Assembly: GCA_934462705.1 (NCBI GenBank)
Contig: CAKSIH010000006.1
Coordinates: forward strand, 14,411 to 78,410
Direction: 5' to 3'
DNA: 64,000 nt
Source: an uncultured Eubacteriales bacterium
GTDB lineage: Bacteria > Bacillota > Clostridia > Oscillospirales > Acutalibacteraceae
Shown here: positions 1 to 8,442 of the stretch, one piece after another
Numbering within the stretch: position 1 is the first letter of the stretch
How the letters are laid out: the number at the start of each line of letters is the position of its first letter
Translations under genes and position numbers: made by a program
Notes under the pieces: model-generated
What the model saw: the letters and a program-made list of their open reading frames with translations, nothing else
Database searches by the model: none
Told to the model about the DNA's origin: nothing

Positions 1-1
1 C

Positions 2-793
2 TTTTTTATATTTTTCTTCAGAATTTTTAATATCTGTATTATCTTCATTATCTAAATACGAGTTTAACAGTTTTGTTTTTGAGTCTAATATTTGATTTTT
101 TAAATCTTCAATTTCAACTTTAAGATTACTAATTTGATTTGAAAGTTCGTTTGTTAAGTTTTTTACCTCTATATTTTTTACTCTATTGTACAATTCATAA
201 TTAAAAATTACATTCTCAAACTCTTTTTTTCTTTTAAATAACATAGCATGTTCACAAATAAAATCCATGGGGAGAATGTGATCTCTAAAAAATGAGTTTT
301 TAGCAAATTCTTTACACCAATATTCTGCTTGTTGCACATTCAAATGTGTAAGATTCTCTATATCACTTGGAGTAGATGTAAAAATTATTGTATCACTATA
401 TTTGCAAAGATTTTTTATGGCTTTAGAGCCTTCGTCTGGAAATAGATGTTCTAAAGTTTCAATAGTTATTACTAAGTCAAATTTTTGAGGCATATTGTTA
501 GGTAATTCATCTGTTATTGAGTGCACAAAACAATATGGCTTTACTTTTTCTGCAACGTTTGATATCGCATACTCGGAAATATCAAATCCATAGGCCTTAA
601 CTCCTCTTTTGCGTAAAGCTTCTACTAAATATCCCATTGCACAACCTGCATCAAGAACTGTGCTTGGATTAAATTTATCAATAAGATTTTGAGCTATATT
701 ATCGAAAAAAGGTTCCCAAAAATCTCTTTTAGTATAATCTTCACCGCAACCTTTGAAATTTGTGAAAAAGTAATTTCCATAAATATCGTCCAT
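2..793 (-). CDS. SAM-dependent class I methyltransferase with C-terminal coiled coil (3' end cut by window)
   Basis: A continuous reading frame runs from an ATG at 793 to the window edge (264 codons) and is cut before its stop. An AGGTG ribosome site lies just upstream. Residues about 45-65 carry the SAM-binding motif I (VLDAGCAMGYLVEALRKRG), followed by an acidic strand-end residue (GFDIS) and a motif II/III-like region (FDLVITIETLEHL), as in the Methyltransf_11/23 group. From about residue 200 the chain is rich in Lys, Glu, Asn and Leu and looks like a coiled coil. The substrate cannot be read. Methyltransferases with coiled-coil tails are often found in surface-glycan clusters, but nothing beyond the edge can be seen to test that. 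The family call is secure. Confidence 0.8.
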   Translation of the reverse strand, partial: MDDIYGNYFFTNFKGCGEDYTKRDFWEPFFDNIAQNLIDKFNPSTVLDAGCAMGYLVEALRKRGVKAYGFDISEYAISNVAEKVKPYCFVHSITDELPNNMPQKFDLVITIETLEHLFPDEGSKAIKNLCKYSDTIIFTSTPSDIENLTHLNVQQAEYWCKEFAKNSFFRDHILPMDFICEHAMLFKRKKEFENVIFNYELYNRVKNIEVKNLTNELSNQISNLKVEIEDLKNQILDSKTKLLNSYLDNEDNTDIKNSEEKYKK

Positions 794-836
794 ATTACAC
801 CTCATATATATTAAAAATTTATGATTAAGTAAACAT

Positions 837-864
837 ATTATAGCATAGAAAAAAGCTTATACAA
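837..864 (-). promoter_or_regulatory. Sigma-A promoter of the methyltransferase gene
   Basis: On the - strand TTGTAT, 16 bases, then TATAAT preceded by TG (extended -10). It lies about 45 bases upstream of the ATG at 793. Confidence 0.6.
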
Positions 865-1423
865 ATTATATTTTCTAAATTGTAACAATAACATTTTTTT
901 TAAAAGTTATTGTTGAAAAATATAAGTTTACAGTTTGGAAGATTGCCTTAGTTGTTGTTTTTTTCACAAAGATATAAAATCATTACACACAAATATATAA
1001 ATTATAATCTAAAAAGTAACTTAAAAAATAAAACCTACTATTAAGGTTTTATTTAGAAACGTCAAAATGTTTTTGAAAGAAATTTATTTTAAGCTATGTG
1101 GGTTATCAAATTTTCAAACTTTTTAGGGAGATGCAGTATAGTATGCTAAAAAGGTTATAGGAAACATCAATTTGATACGTACTATTTCTATTTGATTTGT
1201 TTGACACATTAACGACTTTGTTTTTATCATACCGTTCAGTATATAAGAATTTAATTTGCACAAATTTAGATGTTTCGGTGTTTTAATTGTAAAGCTTTTG
1301 ATGGCTTTTGATGTATAAGCTTTAGATACCAATTTTTCACTGTTTATAAAGCAAATTTAGGCTATTCATATTTTCTTGCAAGTACAAAAATATCGCAGTT
1401 TTTTTATCCTTGACATAACAACA
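865..1423. other. Gene-free interval
   Basis: No convincing gene is present on either strand. A 69-codon frame at 1123-1332 (-) has no ribosome site, no family resemblance and a composition like the surrounding A+T-rich DNA. The only structured element is the 11-bp inverted repeat at 1026-1054, listed separately. It may be an old gene remnant decayed beyond recognition, but no trace of homology was seen. Confidence 0.5.
1026..1054. terminator. Terminator-like 11-bp hairpin
   Basis: AAATAAAACCT and AGGTTTTATTT form a perfect 11-bp stem around a 7-base loop. The stem is A+T-rich and lacks a long U tract. It lies between two - strand genes, and which transcript it would stop is unclear. Confidence 0.3.
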
Positions 1424-1460
1424 AATAAAAAGAACACTATCTTTCGATAATGTTCCTTTT
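1424..1460 (-). terminator. Intrinsic terminator of the papain-like protease gene
   Basis: Read on the - strand, AAAAGGAACATTATC, loop GAAA, then GATAGTGTTCTTTTT form a 15-bp stem (two G-U pairs) ending in a U run. It lies about 100 bases after the stop of the protease gene. Confidence 0.75.
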
Positions 1461-1560
1461 ACTCAGTTTTCATTTATAATTTGTTTGTTATTTAATTTTA
1501 AAGCATTGTAATTAAAAGTATTTTTATTTATTCTTTTTCCATTTAAAGTTAAGATTTTGT

Positions 1561-2721
1561 TTATTTTTTTGTAATAACTTTAATAGAGAAGTCGACAGGT
1601 GCTTCTTTAAAACAGTTTTGATAATTGTCAAACTCAAAACTGGTTTTAGGAGACTTTTTTACATTTATATCTTTATCTGCACTTTGAGCATATATATCAA
1701 CTGTACCTTCATTTTGGGATATAGCTACTATAATTGCAATTTTATTATTTTTTTGCATTTTAACTTTTTTAGAAAGTGGGTATGTATGATAGCCATCATA
1801 TGGAATTGAGCCGCTATATATTTCTTGCCAAGTATCTTTATTAGCATTTGGACTGCCGTCTTTCAAAGTTTCAGTATAGTAAACTTTTATATTTGAACCT
1901 TTGGCTCTGCTTGCAACCATAACTGAGTCTAATGTTTCATCTGAGGAAATATCAAATACATTTGCAGTTATTAACTTTGAATTAGAACAGGATATATAAC
2001 TAGTTACACCAAACTTATCATGTTGGTAGATTTTTTCATTATCATCGTATTCCTTTGCGTTAGTTATACAGTAAAGCTGAGATAAAGAGCTGGAGAAGGG
2101 AACAGTATTATAATTATTAAGTGCATGTGAAGCACTATCTTTTGTAATCCAATAAGATTCCGCACTGTTCCATCCAACTATTGTAAAGGCATGGCCGTAG
2201 CAACCCGCATGAACAGCGCCGTATTCTACGACTGCATTTTTTATTTCATCTATATTTTCTGAATTTAAGTATTTAATTCCGCGAATTGCAAACGATGGTT
2301 TTATGAAGGGAGTAGACTCCCAACAATCATTATGACAATTGTAAGGACATTGATTATTTAAAACAGGACCGTCCCCAGAGACTAAGTAACCACAAGAAAT
2401 TTCTCTACAACCACCGTTTGATATACTTATTGTCCATCCAGGTTCACTTTTACGGTTTGCCCAATTTAAAAGGTGTTTTTCTGAAAGGCTATTCTTCAAT
2501 AAACCGTTTTTCGATAAATATCCTTCAAGTGTTGCTATAGACGCAAATGCCCAGCATGGGCCACCTATTTGTTGGCATTTATTTTCTAAAGGTTTTAAAT
2601 ATGTTTTTCTGGCATCGTATATGTGTGGTGTATTTACAGAATAAGTATTAAAGGGCGATAACCCTGCTGATAAAATTAATGAACATAAGATAGAAGAAAT
2701 TATTTTTTTTAAATTTTTCAT
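1561..2721 (-). CDS. Secreted papain-like (C1A) cysteine protease with lectin-like C-terminal domain
   Basis: The 386-residue protein starts with a signal peptide (MKNLKKIISSILCSLILSAG). The papain core holds the nucleophile in GGPCWAFA (Cys56), the oxyanion Gln50 six residues before it, and the histidine in GHAFTIVGW (His177). The position that is normally the catalytic Asn in a KNSWG motif reads YWITKDS, so it is Asp195 and the SWG part is missing. Six extra Cys residues between 105 and 133 suggest disulfides. Residues about 230-385 match the lectin-like domain that follows bacterial C1 peptidases (YQHDKFGVTSYI at its start). The likely role is extracellular protein or peptide cleavage. The Asn-to-Asp change may lower activity. 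A GGAGGA ribosome site precedes the ATG at 2721. The gene stands alone, divergent from infC. Confidence 0.85.
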   Translation of the reverse strand: MKNLKKIISSILCSLILSAGLSPFNTYSVNTPHIYDARKTYLKPLENKCQQIGGPCWAFASIATLEGYLSKNGLLKNSLSEKHLLNWANRKSEPGWTISISNGGCREISCGYLVSGDGPVLNNQCPYNCHNDCWESTPFIKPSFAIRGIKYLNSENIDEIKNAVVEYGAVHAGCYGHAFTIVGWNSAESYWITKDSASHALNNYNTVPFSSSLSQLYCITNAKEYDDNEKIYQHDKFGVTSYISCSNSKLITANVFDISSDETLDSVMVASRAKGSNIKVYYTETLKDGSPNANKDTWQEIYSGSIPYDGYHTYPLSKKVKMQKNNKIAIIVAISQNEGTVDIYAQSADKDINVKKSPKTSFEFDNYQNCFKEAPVDFSIKVITKK

Positions 2722-2768
2722 TTATGTTTAGTTCCTCCTCATAAATATAAGCAATTTATACTAATAGT

Positions 2769-2777
2769 ATTATAACA
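2769..2777 (-). promoter_or_regulatory. Extended -10 promoter of the protease gene
   Basis: The - strand reads TGTTATAAT, an extended -10, about 48 bases upstream of the protease ATG. No good -35 is seen. Confidence 0.45.
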
Positions 2778-2826
2778 CACATTATGTTTATTTTAATTAC
2801 AATAAAGAAATATAGAAAAATTTTTA

Positions 2827-2855
2827 TTGACTTTTTGATTTTATCTTGATATAAT
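2827..2855 (+). promoter_or_regulatory. Sigma-A promoter of infC-rpmI-rplT
   Basis: TTGACT, 17 bases, TATAAT. Transcription should start near 2862, about 135 bases before the infC coding region, leaving room for the structured leader. Confidence 0.85.
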
Positions 2856-2871
2856 TAAAAGCGTAAAATAA

Positions 2872-2973
2872 AGCAGGGCAATTTTGCCTTCACCTATGAG
2901 GTTCACCTGCATGGGTCAATACATTAATTTTGTATTGGTACGTAGGGTGTTTGCTCTGCGTTTTTTAATTTTT
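2872..2973 (+). promoter_or_regulatory. Structured infC operon leader with attenuator-type terminator
   Basis: GCAGGGCAA at 2873-2881 pairs with TTGCTCTGC at 2951-2959, and the closing arm is followed by GTTTTTT, which is terminator geometry. Inside lies a CAATACA/TGTATTG hairpin (2917-2937). GGCA at the 5' arm can instead pair locally with TGCC, giving an alternative fold. In Bacillus, the infC-rpmI-rplT operon is attenuated by L20 binding to a leader. This leader sits in the same place and could work the same way, but the sequence does not obviously copy the Bacillus element. Confidence 0.6.
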
Positions 2974-2996
2974 AGATGTTTTGGAGGTGCTTGAGT

Positions 2997-3515
2997 ATTA
3001 GCAATAAGGAACTACAAATTAACGAACAGATACGAGACAAAGAGGTTAGACTTATAGGGCCAGATGGAGTACAGATGGGAATTGTTTCGTCAGAAACGGC
3101 TCTTAGTGTCGCAATGGAGCACAATTTAGATTTAGTCAAAATTGCTCCGCAGGCAGTCCCACCAGTTTGTAAGGTTATAAACTATGGGAAATATCGTTTT
3201 GAACAAGCAAAAAGAGAAAAAGAGGCTAAAAAAAATCAGCATGTTATGGATATAAAGGAAATTCGTCTTTCTTTAAATATCGATACGCATGATTTTAATA
3301 CTAAGCTTAAACATGCTTCTCGTTTTATAGCAAGCGGTAACAAAGTAAAGGTCTCTATTCGGTTTAGGGGTAGAGAAATGGGTCATCCGGAGCTGGGAAC
3401 GGAGATCATGGATAAGTTTGCAAGTGAATGTTCTGATTTTGCAAGTGTTGAAAAGCCGGCGAAACTAGATGGTCGAAACATGTTAATGTTCCTTGCACCA
3501 AAGTCAAGCAAGTAA
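2997..3515 (+). CDS. infC: Translation initiation factor IF-3
   Basis: IF-3 binds the 30S subunit, keeps it apart from 50S and checks the start codon and initiator tRNA. The N-terminal domain (INEQIRDKEVRLIG, LGIVSSETAL-like region), linker and C-terminal domain (EIRLSLNIDTHDFNTKLKHA, GREMGHPELG) are complete. The start is set at ATT 2997: GGAGGTG at 2983-2989 lies 7 bases before it. The in-frame ATG at 2976 lies upstream of that ribosome site, and TTG 2991 is only one base after it. In E. coli, infC uses AUU so that IF-3 represses its own translation, and the same logic may hold here. TTG 2991 remains possible. First gene of infC-rpmI-rplT. Confidence 0.93.
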   Translation: MSNKELQINEQIRDKEVRLIGPDGVQMGIVSSETALSVAMEHNLDLVKIAPQAVPPVCKVINYGKYRFEQAKREKEAKKNQHVMDIKEIRLSLNIDTHDFNTKLKHASRFIASGNKVKVSIRFRGREMGHPELGTEIMDKFASECSDFASVEKPAKLDGRNMLMFLAPKSSK

Positions 3516-3541
3516 CATCTATTAACTAAGGAGGAACAAAA

Positions 3542-3739
3542 ATGCCTAAAATTAAAACACATAGCGGTGCAAAAAAACGTTTTAAGCTTTCTAAAAAAGG
3601 AAAAGTTGTTAGGGCACATGCTAACAAGTCGCACATTTTAAACAAAAAGACCACAAAGCGTAAAAGAGGTCTTAGAAAGACTGCAATTGCAGATAAAACA
3701 AATGTGGCTCAGGTAAAAAGATTAATACCATACAAATAA
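3542..3739 (+). CDS. rpmI: 50S ribosomal protein L35
   Basis: The 65-residue basic protein begins MPKIKTHSGAKKRFKLSKKG and has the L35 signature HSGAKKRF, with the usual length. L35 is a small protein of the large subunit. GGAGG lies 6 bases before the ATG. It sits between infC and rplT in the usual order and should be cotranscribed with them. Confidence 0.98.
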   Translation: MPKIKTHSGAKKRFKLSKKGKVVRAHANKSHILNKKTTKRKRGLRKTAIADKTNVAQVKRLIPYK

Positions 3740-3776
3740 GATTGAAAATTAAAACCAAAAATCGGAGGTAACTTAA

Positions 3777-4130
3777 ATGGCACGTGTAAAAGGTGCGCTG
3801 GCTACTCGCAAAAGAAGAAAAAAGACGTTGAAGCTAGCTAAAGGATATTGGGGAGCAAAGAGTAAGCATTTTAAAATGGCTAAAGAAGCCGTTATGAAAT
3901 CTGGAAATTATGCATATATAGGTCGTAAGCACAAAAAACGCGATTTTCGTCGTTTATGGATTACACGTATATCTGCAGCTTGTCGAATGAATGGAATAAA
4001 TTATTCTACATTCATGAATGGACTTAAAAAGTCTGGAATAAATTTGAATCGTAAGATGTTAGCTGAAATTGCTGTGGCAGATGAAGCAGCCTTTAAAGAA
4101 TTAATTAATAAAGCTAAAGCCAGTGTGTAA
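3777..4130 (+). CDS. rplT: 50S ribosomal protein L20
   Basis: The 117-residue protein starts MARVKGALATRKRRKKTLKL and includes the conserved GYWGAKSKHFKMAKEAVMKS and RRLWITRISAACRMNGI segments. L20 binds 23S rRNA early in 50S assembly. In Bacillus it also represses its own operon through the leader, which gives a reason to look at the structured region at 2872-2973. The ribosome site is CGGAGGT. Last gene of the operon, followed by a strong hairpin. Confidence 0.98.
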   Translation: MARVKGALATRKRRKKTLKLAKGYWGAKSKHFKMAKEAVMKSGNYAYIGRKHKKRDFRRLWITRISAACRMNGINYSTFMNGLKKSGINLNRKMLAEIAVADEAAFKELINKAKASV

Positions 4131-4143
4131 CATCTTGTGTTTA

Positions 4144-4180
4144 TTGCGCTCGGGTTTTGAATTTTCCCGGGCGCAATGCT
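4144..4180 (+). terminator. Terminator after rplT
   Basis: TTGCGCTCGGG and CCCGGGCGCAA form an 11-bp, G+C-rich stem (one G-U pair) around an 11-base loop. The following bases (TGCTTATT) are only partly U-rich. Confidence 0.65.
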
Positions 4181-4225
4181 TATTAATGATGTTTTATTTT
4201 AAATATTTTAATGGAGATAAGTTTT

Positions 4226-5044
4226 ATGTTTGAGACAATTAGCAGCAAAGATAATAAAATTATAAAACATATTTCGAAGGTAATTAATTCTTCAAAATAT
4301 AGGAAAAAATATGAAGAATTTGCTATTGAAGGACTAAGGCTTTGCAAGGATGCTGTTCTTAGTAATGTTAAAATAATTGCTCTTTTTTATACGGAAAAAG
4401 CATTTTCTAAATATAAAGAGTTTATAATATCTACTGCTAAATTGTGCCCAAAATCGTTTGTTGTTTCAGAAGAAATAATGAAAAAATTATGTACAACTGA
4501 GACTCCACAGGGCATAATGTGCTTATGCAAGCAGTGCTCCCAATTAAGTGATTTTGACTTAATAAAAAAAGATAATAAAATTCAAAAAATTATTATACTT
4601 GAAAATATACAAGATCCGTCTAATTTAGGAACCATATTAAGAACAGCAGAAGCATTGGGCGTATCTGAAGTAATACTTTCAGATAATTGTTGCGATATAT
4701 ATTCTTCTAAAGTGTTAAGGGGGAGTATGGGTGCAATATTTAGATTATCATTATTTTTTTCAAAAAGCATAACTGAAACTATTAAATATTTAAAATCAAA
4801 TAATATTAAAATTTATGCAACTGTTCCTTCAAATTCAGCTGCTAAAATAAACAAAATAGATTTTTCTAATTCATGTGCGGTTATTATGGGAAATGAAGGC
4901 AATGGAATACAAAAGGAGACAATAAAGGTTTGTGATGAGAAAGTTACGATACCAATGCTTGGACAAGCTGAATCCCTTAATGTTTCAATTGCCACAGGAA
5001 TAATTATGTGGGAAATGTTGAGGGGAGGTAGTGTTTGTGGATGA
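4226..5044 (+). CDS. TrmH/SpoU-family RNA 2'-O-methyltransferase
   Basis: 272 residues from the ATG at 4226, chosen because GGAG at 4213-4216 sits 9 bases before it; the ATG at 4211 overlaps that site. The N-terminal part (AIEGLRLCKDA) is the substrate-binding domain. The SPOUT domain holds motif 1 (LENIQDPSNLGTILRTAEAL), motif 2 (IMGNEGNGI) and motif 3 (LNVSIATGIIMWE), which make the SAM-binding trefoil knot. This is the YsgA-like group thought to modify rRNA, normally found near rplT and pheS in Firmicutes. The exact target nucleotide is not readable. The stop overlaps the dprA start by 8 bases. Confidence 0.9.
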   Translation: MFETISSKDNKIIKHISKVINSSKYRKKYEEFAIEGLRLCKDAVLSNVKIIALFYTEKAFSKYKEFIISTAKLCPKSFVVSEEIMKKLCTTETPQGIMCLCKQCSQLSDFDLIKKDNKIQKIIILENIQDPSNLGTILRTAEALGVSEVILSDNCCDIYSSKVLRGSMGAIFRLSLFFSKSITETIKYLKSNNIKIYATVPSNSAAKINKIDFSNSCAVIMGNEGNGIQKETIKVCDEKVTIPMLGQAESLNVSIATGIIMWEMLRGGSVCG

Positions 5045-6179
5045 TATGCAATTATATTGGGTACAATTAACTCAAGTTTTAAGCTATGGTAATGTTAAAT
5101 TAAAAGACATATTAAACTTATATAGCACACCCCAAAATTTTTTAGAAGCAGGGGTAGATGAATGGAAAAAATGCGAATTTTTAACTTTAAAAAATATAAA
5201 AAGGTTAAAAGATTCTAATTTGAGCAAGGCTGAAAAAATCATAAACCAGTGTAAAAAATTAGGACATAAAATTATTACATTTGATGATGATGAATATCCA
5301 GAAAGATTAAGAAATATAGTTAATCCACCTGCAGTTTTGTATATTTGGGGTGAATTACCCAATATTGATAAGAGTGTTTGTATTTCTATTGTGGGAACGA
5401 GAAATGCTACAACATATGGGGTAAATTCAGCATTTACTTTTGGTTATGAATTAGCTAAATCAGGAGCTATAGTAGTGAGTGGAGGGGCTGTTGGCATAGA
5501 TAGTGCCTCACAAAAAGGTGCACTTGCAGCTGGAGGCAAAGTTATATGTGTTTTAGGGTGTGGGTTAGCTAATAGATATCTAATGACAAACTTTAAGCTG
5601 CGCGAGGAAATTTCTAAAAATGGTGCTGTTGTTTCAGAATATCCACCTTACCATGCAGCTGCGCGATGGACTTTTCCAATGAGAAATAGAATTATTGCAG
5701 GTTTATCTCTTGGCACTTTAGTTGTTGAGGCTGGAGTTAAAAGTGGGGCCTTAATTACAGCAAATTTAGCTTTGGAGCAAAACAGAGATGTGTTTGCAGT
5801 GCCAGGGGACATAAATAGAGATTCTGCAGAAGGGACCAACAAACTTTTACAAATATGCGCAAAACCGGCAATGAACGCAAATGACATTCTTGACGAATAT
5901 GTAAATTTATATTCAGGAATTAAATTAAATGATAGTTTAAAAAATAAAATTAAAACAAATACATATAATGAAGAAAAGAAAAGGAGATTACCTGAAAACT
6001 TATCTAATGAAGCTAAAAAAGTAAATGAAAAACTTACAGATAAACCAATACACATTGATGATTTAATAACAGTGTTAAATTTAAAACCAGAGGAAATTTT
6101 ACAAGCAATTACAGAGCTTGAATTAAATGGTTTTATAAAATCATTGCCTGGAAAACGATATCAAATAAAAAATGATTAA
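5037..6179 (+). CDS. dprA: DNA-processing protein DprA (Smf)
   Basis: DprA loads RecA on incoming single-stranded DNA during transformation. The 380-residue protein has an N-terminal helical (SAM-like) region, a Rossmann-like core with SIVGTRNATTYG, VVSGGAVGIDSASQKGAL and FPMRNRIIAGLS, and a C-terminal winged helix (IHIDDLITVLNL to NGFIKSLPG). GTG 5037 is preferred because GGGGAGG at 5022-5028 is 8 bases upstream; GTG 5031 is too close. In Firmicutes dprA is nearly always followed by topA, as here. Its presence alone does not show that the organism is competent. Confidence 0.94.
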   Translation: MDDMQLYWVQLTQVLSYGNVKLKDILNLYSTPQNFLEAGVDEWKKCEFLTLKNIKRLKDSNLSKAEKIINQCKKLGHKIITFDDDEYPERLRNIVNPPAVLYIWGELPNIDKSVCISIVGTRNATTYGVNSAFTFGYELAKSGAIVVSGGAVGIDSASQKGALAAGGKVICVLGCGLANRYLMTNFKLREEISKNGAVVSEYPPYHAAARWTFPMRNRIIAGLSLGTLVVEAGVKSGALITANLALEQNRDVFAVPGDINRDSAEGTNKLLQICAKPAMNANDILDEYVNLYSGIKLNDSLKNKIKTNTYNEEKKRRLPENLSNEAKKVNEKLTDKPIHIDDLITVLNLKPEEILQAITELELNGFIKSLPGKRYQIKND

Positions 6180-6195
6180 CTAGAGGTGGTATAAA

Positions 6196-8442
6196 GTGTC
6201 AAAGCTTGTAATAGTTGAATCTCCTGCAAAAGCCAAAACTATAAAAAAGTATTTAGGAAAAGATTATAAGGTTACTGCATCTATGGGGCATGTAAGAGAT
6301 TTGCCTGCAAATAAATTAAGTGTAGACATAAAAAACAATTTTAAGCCACAGTATGAAATTATTAAAGGAAAAGAATCACTTGCAAAAGATTTAAAAGAGA
6401 TGGCTAGCAAGAGCGATAAAATTTATTTAGCAACAGACCCTGATCGTGAAGGTGAAGCGATATCGTGGCATTTAGCATATATTTTAGGGCTTGATTATAA
6501 TAAAAAAAATCGAGTTACCTTTAATGAAATAACTAAAAATGGTATAAAAGTTGGGATGGATAATCCGAGGACTATTGATATGGACTTGGTAGATGCTCAA
6601 CAGGCAAGAAGAGTTCTTGATAGAATAGTGGGGTATAAATTGAGTCCGTTTTTATCAAGTAAAATAAGAAAAGGATTGTCTGCTGGCAGGGTCCAAAGTG
6701 TTGCACTTAGAATGATTGTAGATAGAGAAAATGATATAAGGGATTTTAAGCCTAAGGAATATTGGACTATTGATGCTAAATTTGTACCCGAAGGTTTAAA
6801 AAAATCATTTGATGCAAGTTTTTACGGAGACAAAAAAGGAAAAATAGAAATAAAAGATGAAAAATCAGCAAAAAAAATATTGAATGATTTAGATGGAGCT
6901 AAGTATAAAATAGCCTCGTTAAAAAAGGGCAAAAGAAAAAAGTCTCCGGCACCTCCATTTATTACATCAACTTTACAACAAGACGCATCAAGAAAATTAG
7001 GTTTTCAAGCTAAGAAAACCATGAAAATAGCACAGGAGCTGTATGAAGGAGTTGAGGTTGAGGGTCTTGGAGCTGTTGGTCTTATTACTTATATGAGAAC
7101 AGATTCTTTGAGAATTTCGGATGAAGCAATAAAAGAGGCGGTAGATTTTATAAAAAGTGCATGGGGAGAAAAGTATTTACCTGCAAATATACGCAGATTT
7201 AAAACAAAAGCATCTGCTCAGGATGGACATGAAGCAATAAGACCTACCATGCCAAACTTAGCCCCAGATAAGATTAAAAATTCTTTATCTAAGGATCAAT
7301 TTAAGTTATATAAGCTTATTTGGGATAGATTTATAGCTTGTCAAATGGCTGATTGCTTGCAAGATACTACAAGAGTAGAAATTGAGGCAAATAATTATAT
7401 TTTTAGAGCAAGCGGTTATGTTATTAAATTTGATGGTTTTACTGTACTTTATCAAGAGAGTAAGGATGAAAAGGAAGAAAAAGCTAAGGCACTTCCTAAA
7501 CTTGCAGCTGATATGATTGTAATTCCTAAAGAGCTTATACCCAACCAGCATTTTACAGAGCCACCACCTAGATATACAGAGGCTTCTCTTATAAAGACGC
7601 TTGAAGAAAATGGGATTGGAAGACCTTCAACATATGCAGCTACTATCTCTACTATAACGAGTAGGGAATATGTAGTTCGTCAGCAAAAATCATTAAAGCC
7701 GACTGAACTTGGGGAAGTAATTACTCAACTTATGAAGGAAAAATTTTCTGATATAGTTAATGTAAAGTTTACTGCAAAAATGGAAAATGATCTTGACACA
7801 GTTGAAGAGGGCAAGCGAGAGTGGACTACTGTCTTAAATGATTTTTATGATGATTTTAATAATTCTTTAAAAATTGCTAAAAAAGAAATGAAAGATGTAA
7901 AAATTCAATTAAAAGAGGATATGACAGACCTTGTGTGTGAAAAATGTGGTCGACCTATGGTTGTAAAGGTAAGCAGATATGGGAAATTTATTGCTTGTTC
8001 TGGTTATCCAGAATGCAAAAATATAATTAGAAACGTAAATAAGAACGGTGAAGTTGAAGAAAAAGTGGAAGACGAAATTAGCAATGAAATTTGTGAAAAA
8101 TGCGGAAGAAACATGGTTATAAAAACAGGGAAATATGGAAAATTTTTAGCGTGTCCTGGGTTTCCGGAGTGTAAAAATATAAAAGGTATAGATGTACAAA
8201 CGGGAGTGATATGCCCTAAGTGTGGGGGAAATATTGTAAAAAGGCATTCAAAACGAGGTAAAATATTTTATGGTTGTGATAAATATCCAGAGTGCGATTT
8301 TATAACTAACGATGAACCACTTGATAAGACTTGTCCTAAATGTGGTAAAAATTTATTTAAGAAAAGTGGCAAAAGCTCAAAAATTTATTGTATGACTGAA
8401 AATTGTGGATATGAAGAAAAAGAGGAAAAAATTAATAAATGA
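6196..8442 (+). CDS. topA: DNA topoisomerase I
   Basis: Type IA topoisomerase that relaxes negative supercoils. The TOPRIM domain starts at KLVIVESPAKAKTIKKYL (Glu8) and holds DPDREGEA (Asp81, Asp83, Glu85) for the metal. The catalytic tyrosine is Tyr299 in GLITYMRTDS. The C-terminal part carries three zinc ribbons of the CxxC...C form (about 575-700) and a fourth Cys4 unit (TCPKCGKN...YCMTENC). Length is 748 residues, normal for Firmicutes. GTG start with GAGGTGG 6 bases upstream. The stop overlaps the trmFO ATG by 4 bases (ATGA), so the two are translationally coupled. Confidence 0.97.
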   Translation: MSKLVIVESPAKAKTIKKYLGKDYKVTASMGHVRDLPANKLSVDIKNNFKPQYEIIKGKESLAKDLKEMASKSDKIYLATDPDREGEAISWHLAYILGLDYNKKNRVTFNEITKNGIKVGMDNPRTIDMDLVDAQQARRVLDRIVGYKLSPFLSSKIRKGLSAGRVQSVALRMIVDRENDIRDFKPKEYWTIDAKFVPEGLKKSFDASFYGDKKGKIEIKDEKSAKKILNDLDGAKYKIASLKKGKRKKSPAPPFITSTLQQDASRKLGFQAKKTMKIAQELYEGVEVEGLGAVGLITYMRTDSLRISDEAIKEAVDFIKSAWGEKYLPANIRRFKTKASAQDGHEAIRPTMPNLAPDKIKNSLSKDQFKLYKLIWDRFIACQMADCLQDTTRVEIEANNYIFRASGYVIKFDGFTVLYQESKDEKEEKAKALPKLAADMIVIPKELIPNQHFTEPPPRYTEASLIKTLEENGIGRPSTYAATISTITSREYVVRQQKSLKPTELGEVITQLMKEKFSDIVNVKFTAKMENDLDTVEEGKREWTTVLNDFYDDFNNSLKIAKKEMKDVKIQLKEDMTDLVCEKCGRPMVVKVSRYGKFIACSGYPECKNIIRNVNKNGEVEEKVEDEISNEICEKCGRNMVIKTGKYGKFLACPGFPECKNIKGIDVQTGVICPKCGGNIVKRHSKRGKIFYGCDKYPECDFITNDEPLDKTCPKCGKNLFKKSGKSSKIYCMTENCGYEEKEEKINK

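Noticed and set aside
1123..1332. A 69-codon - strand frame in the gap before the protease gene
   Set aside because: No ribosome site, no recognisable family, and composition like its flanks. It begins with no link to any transcript signal.
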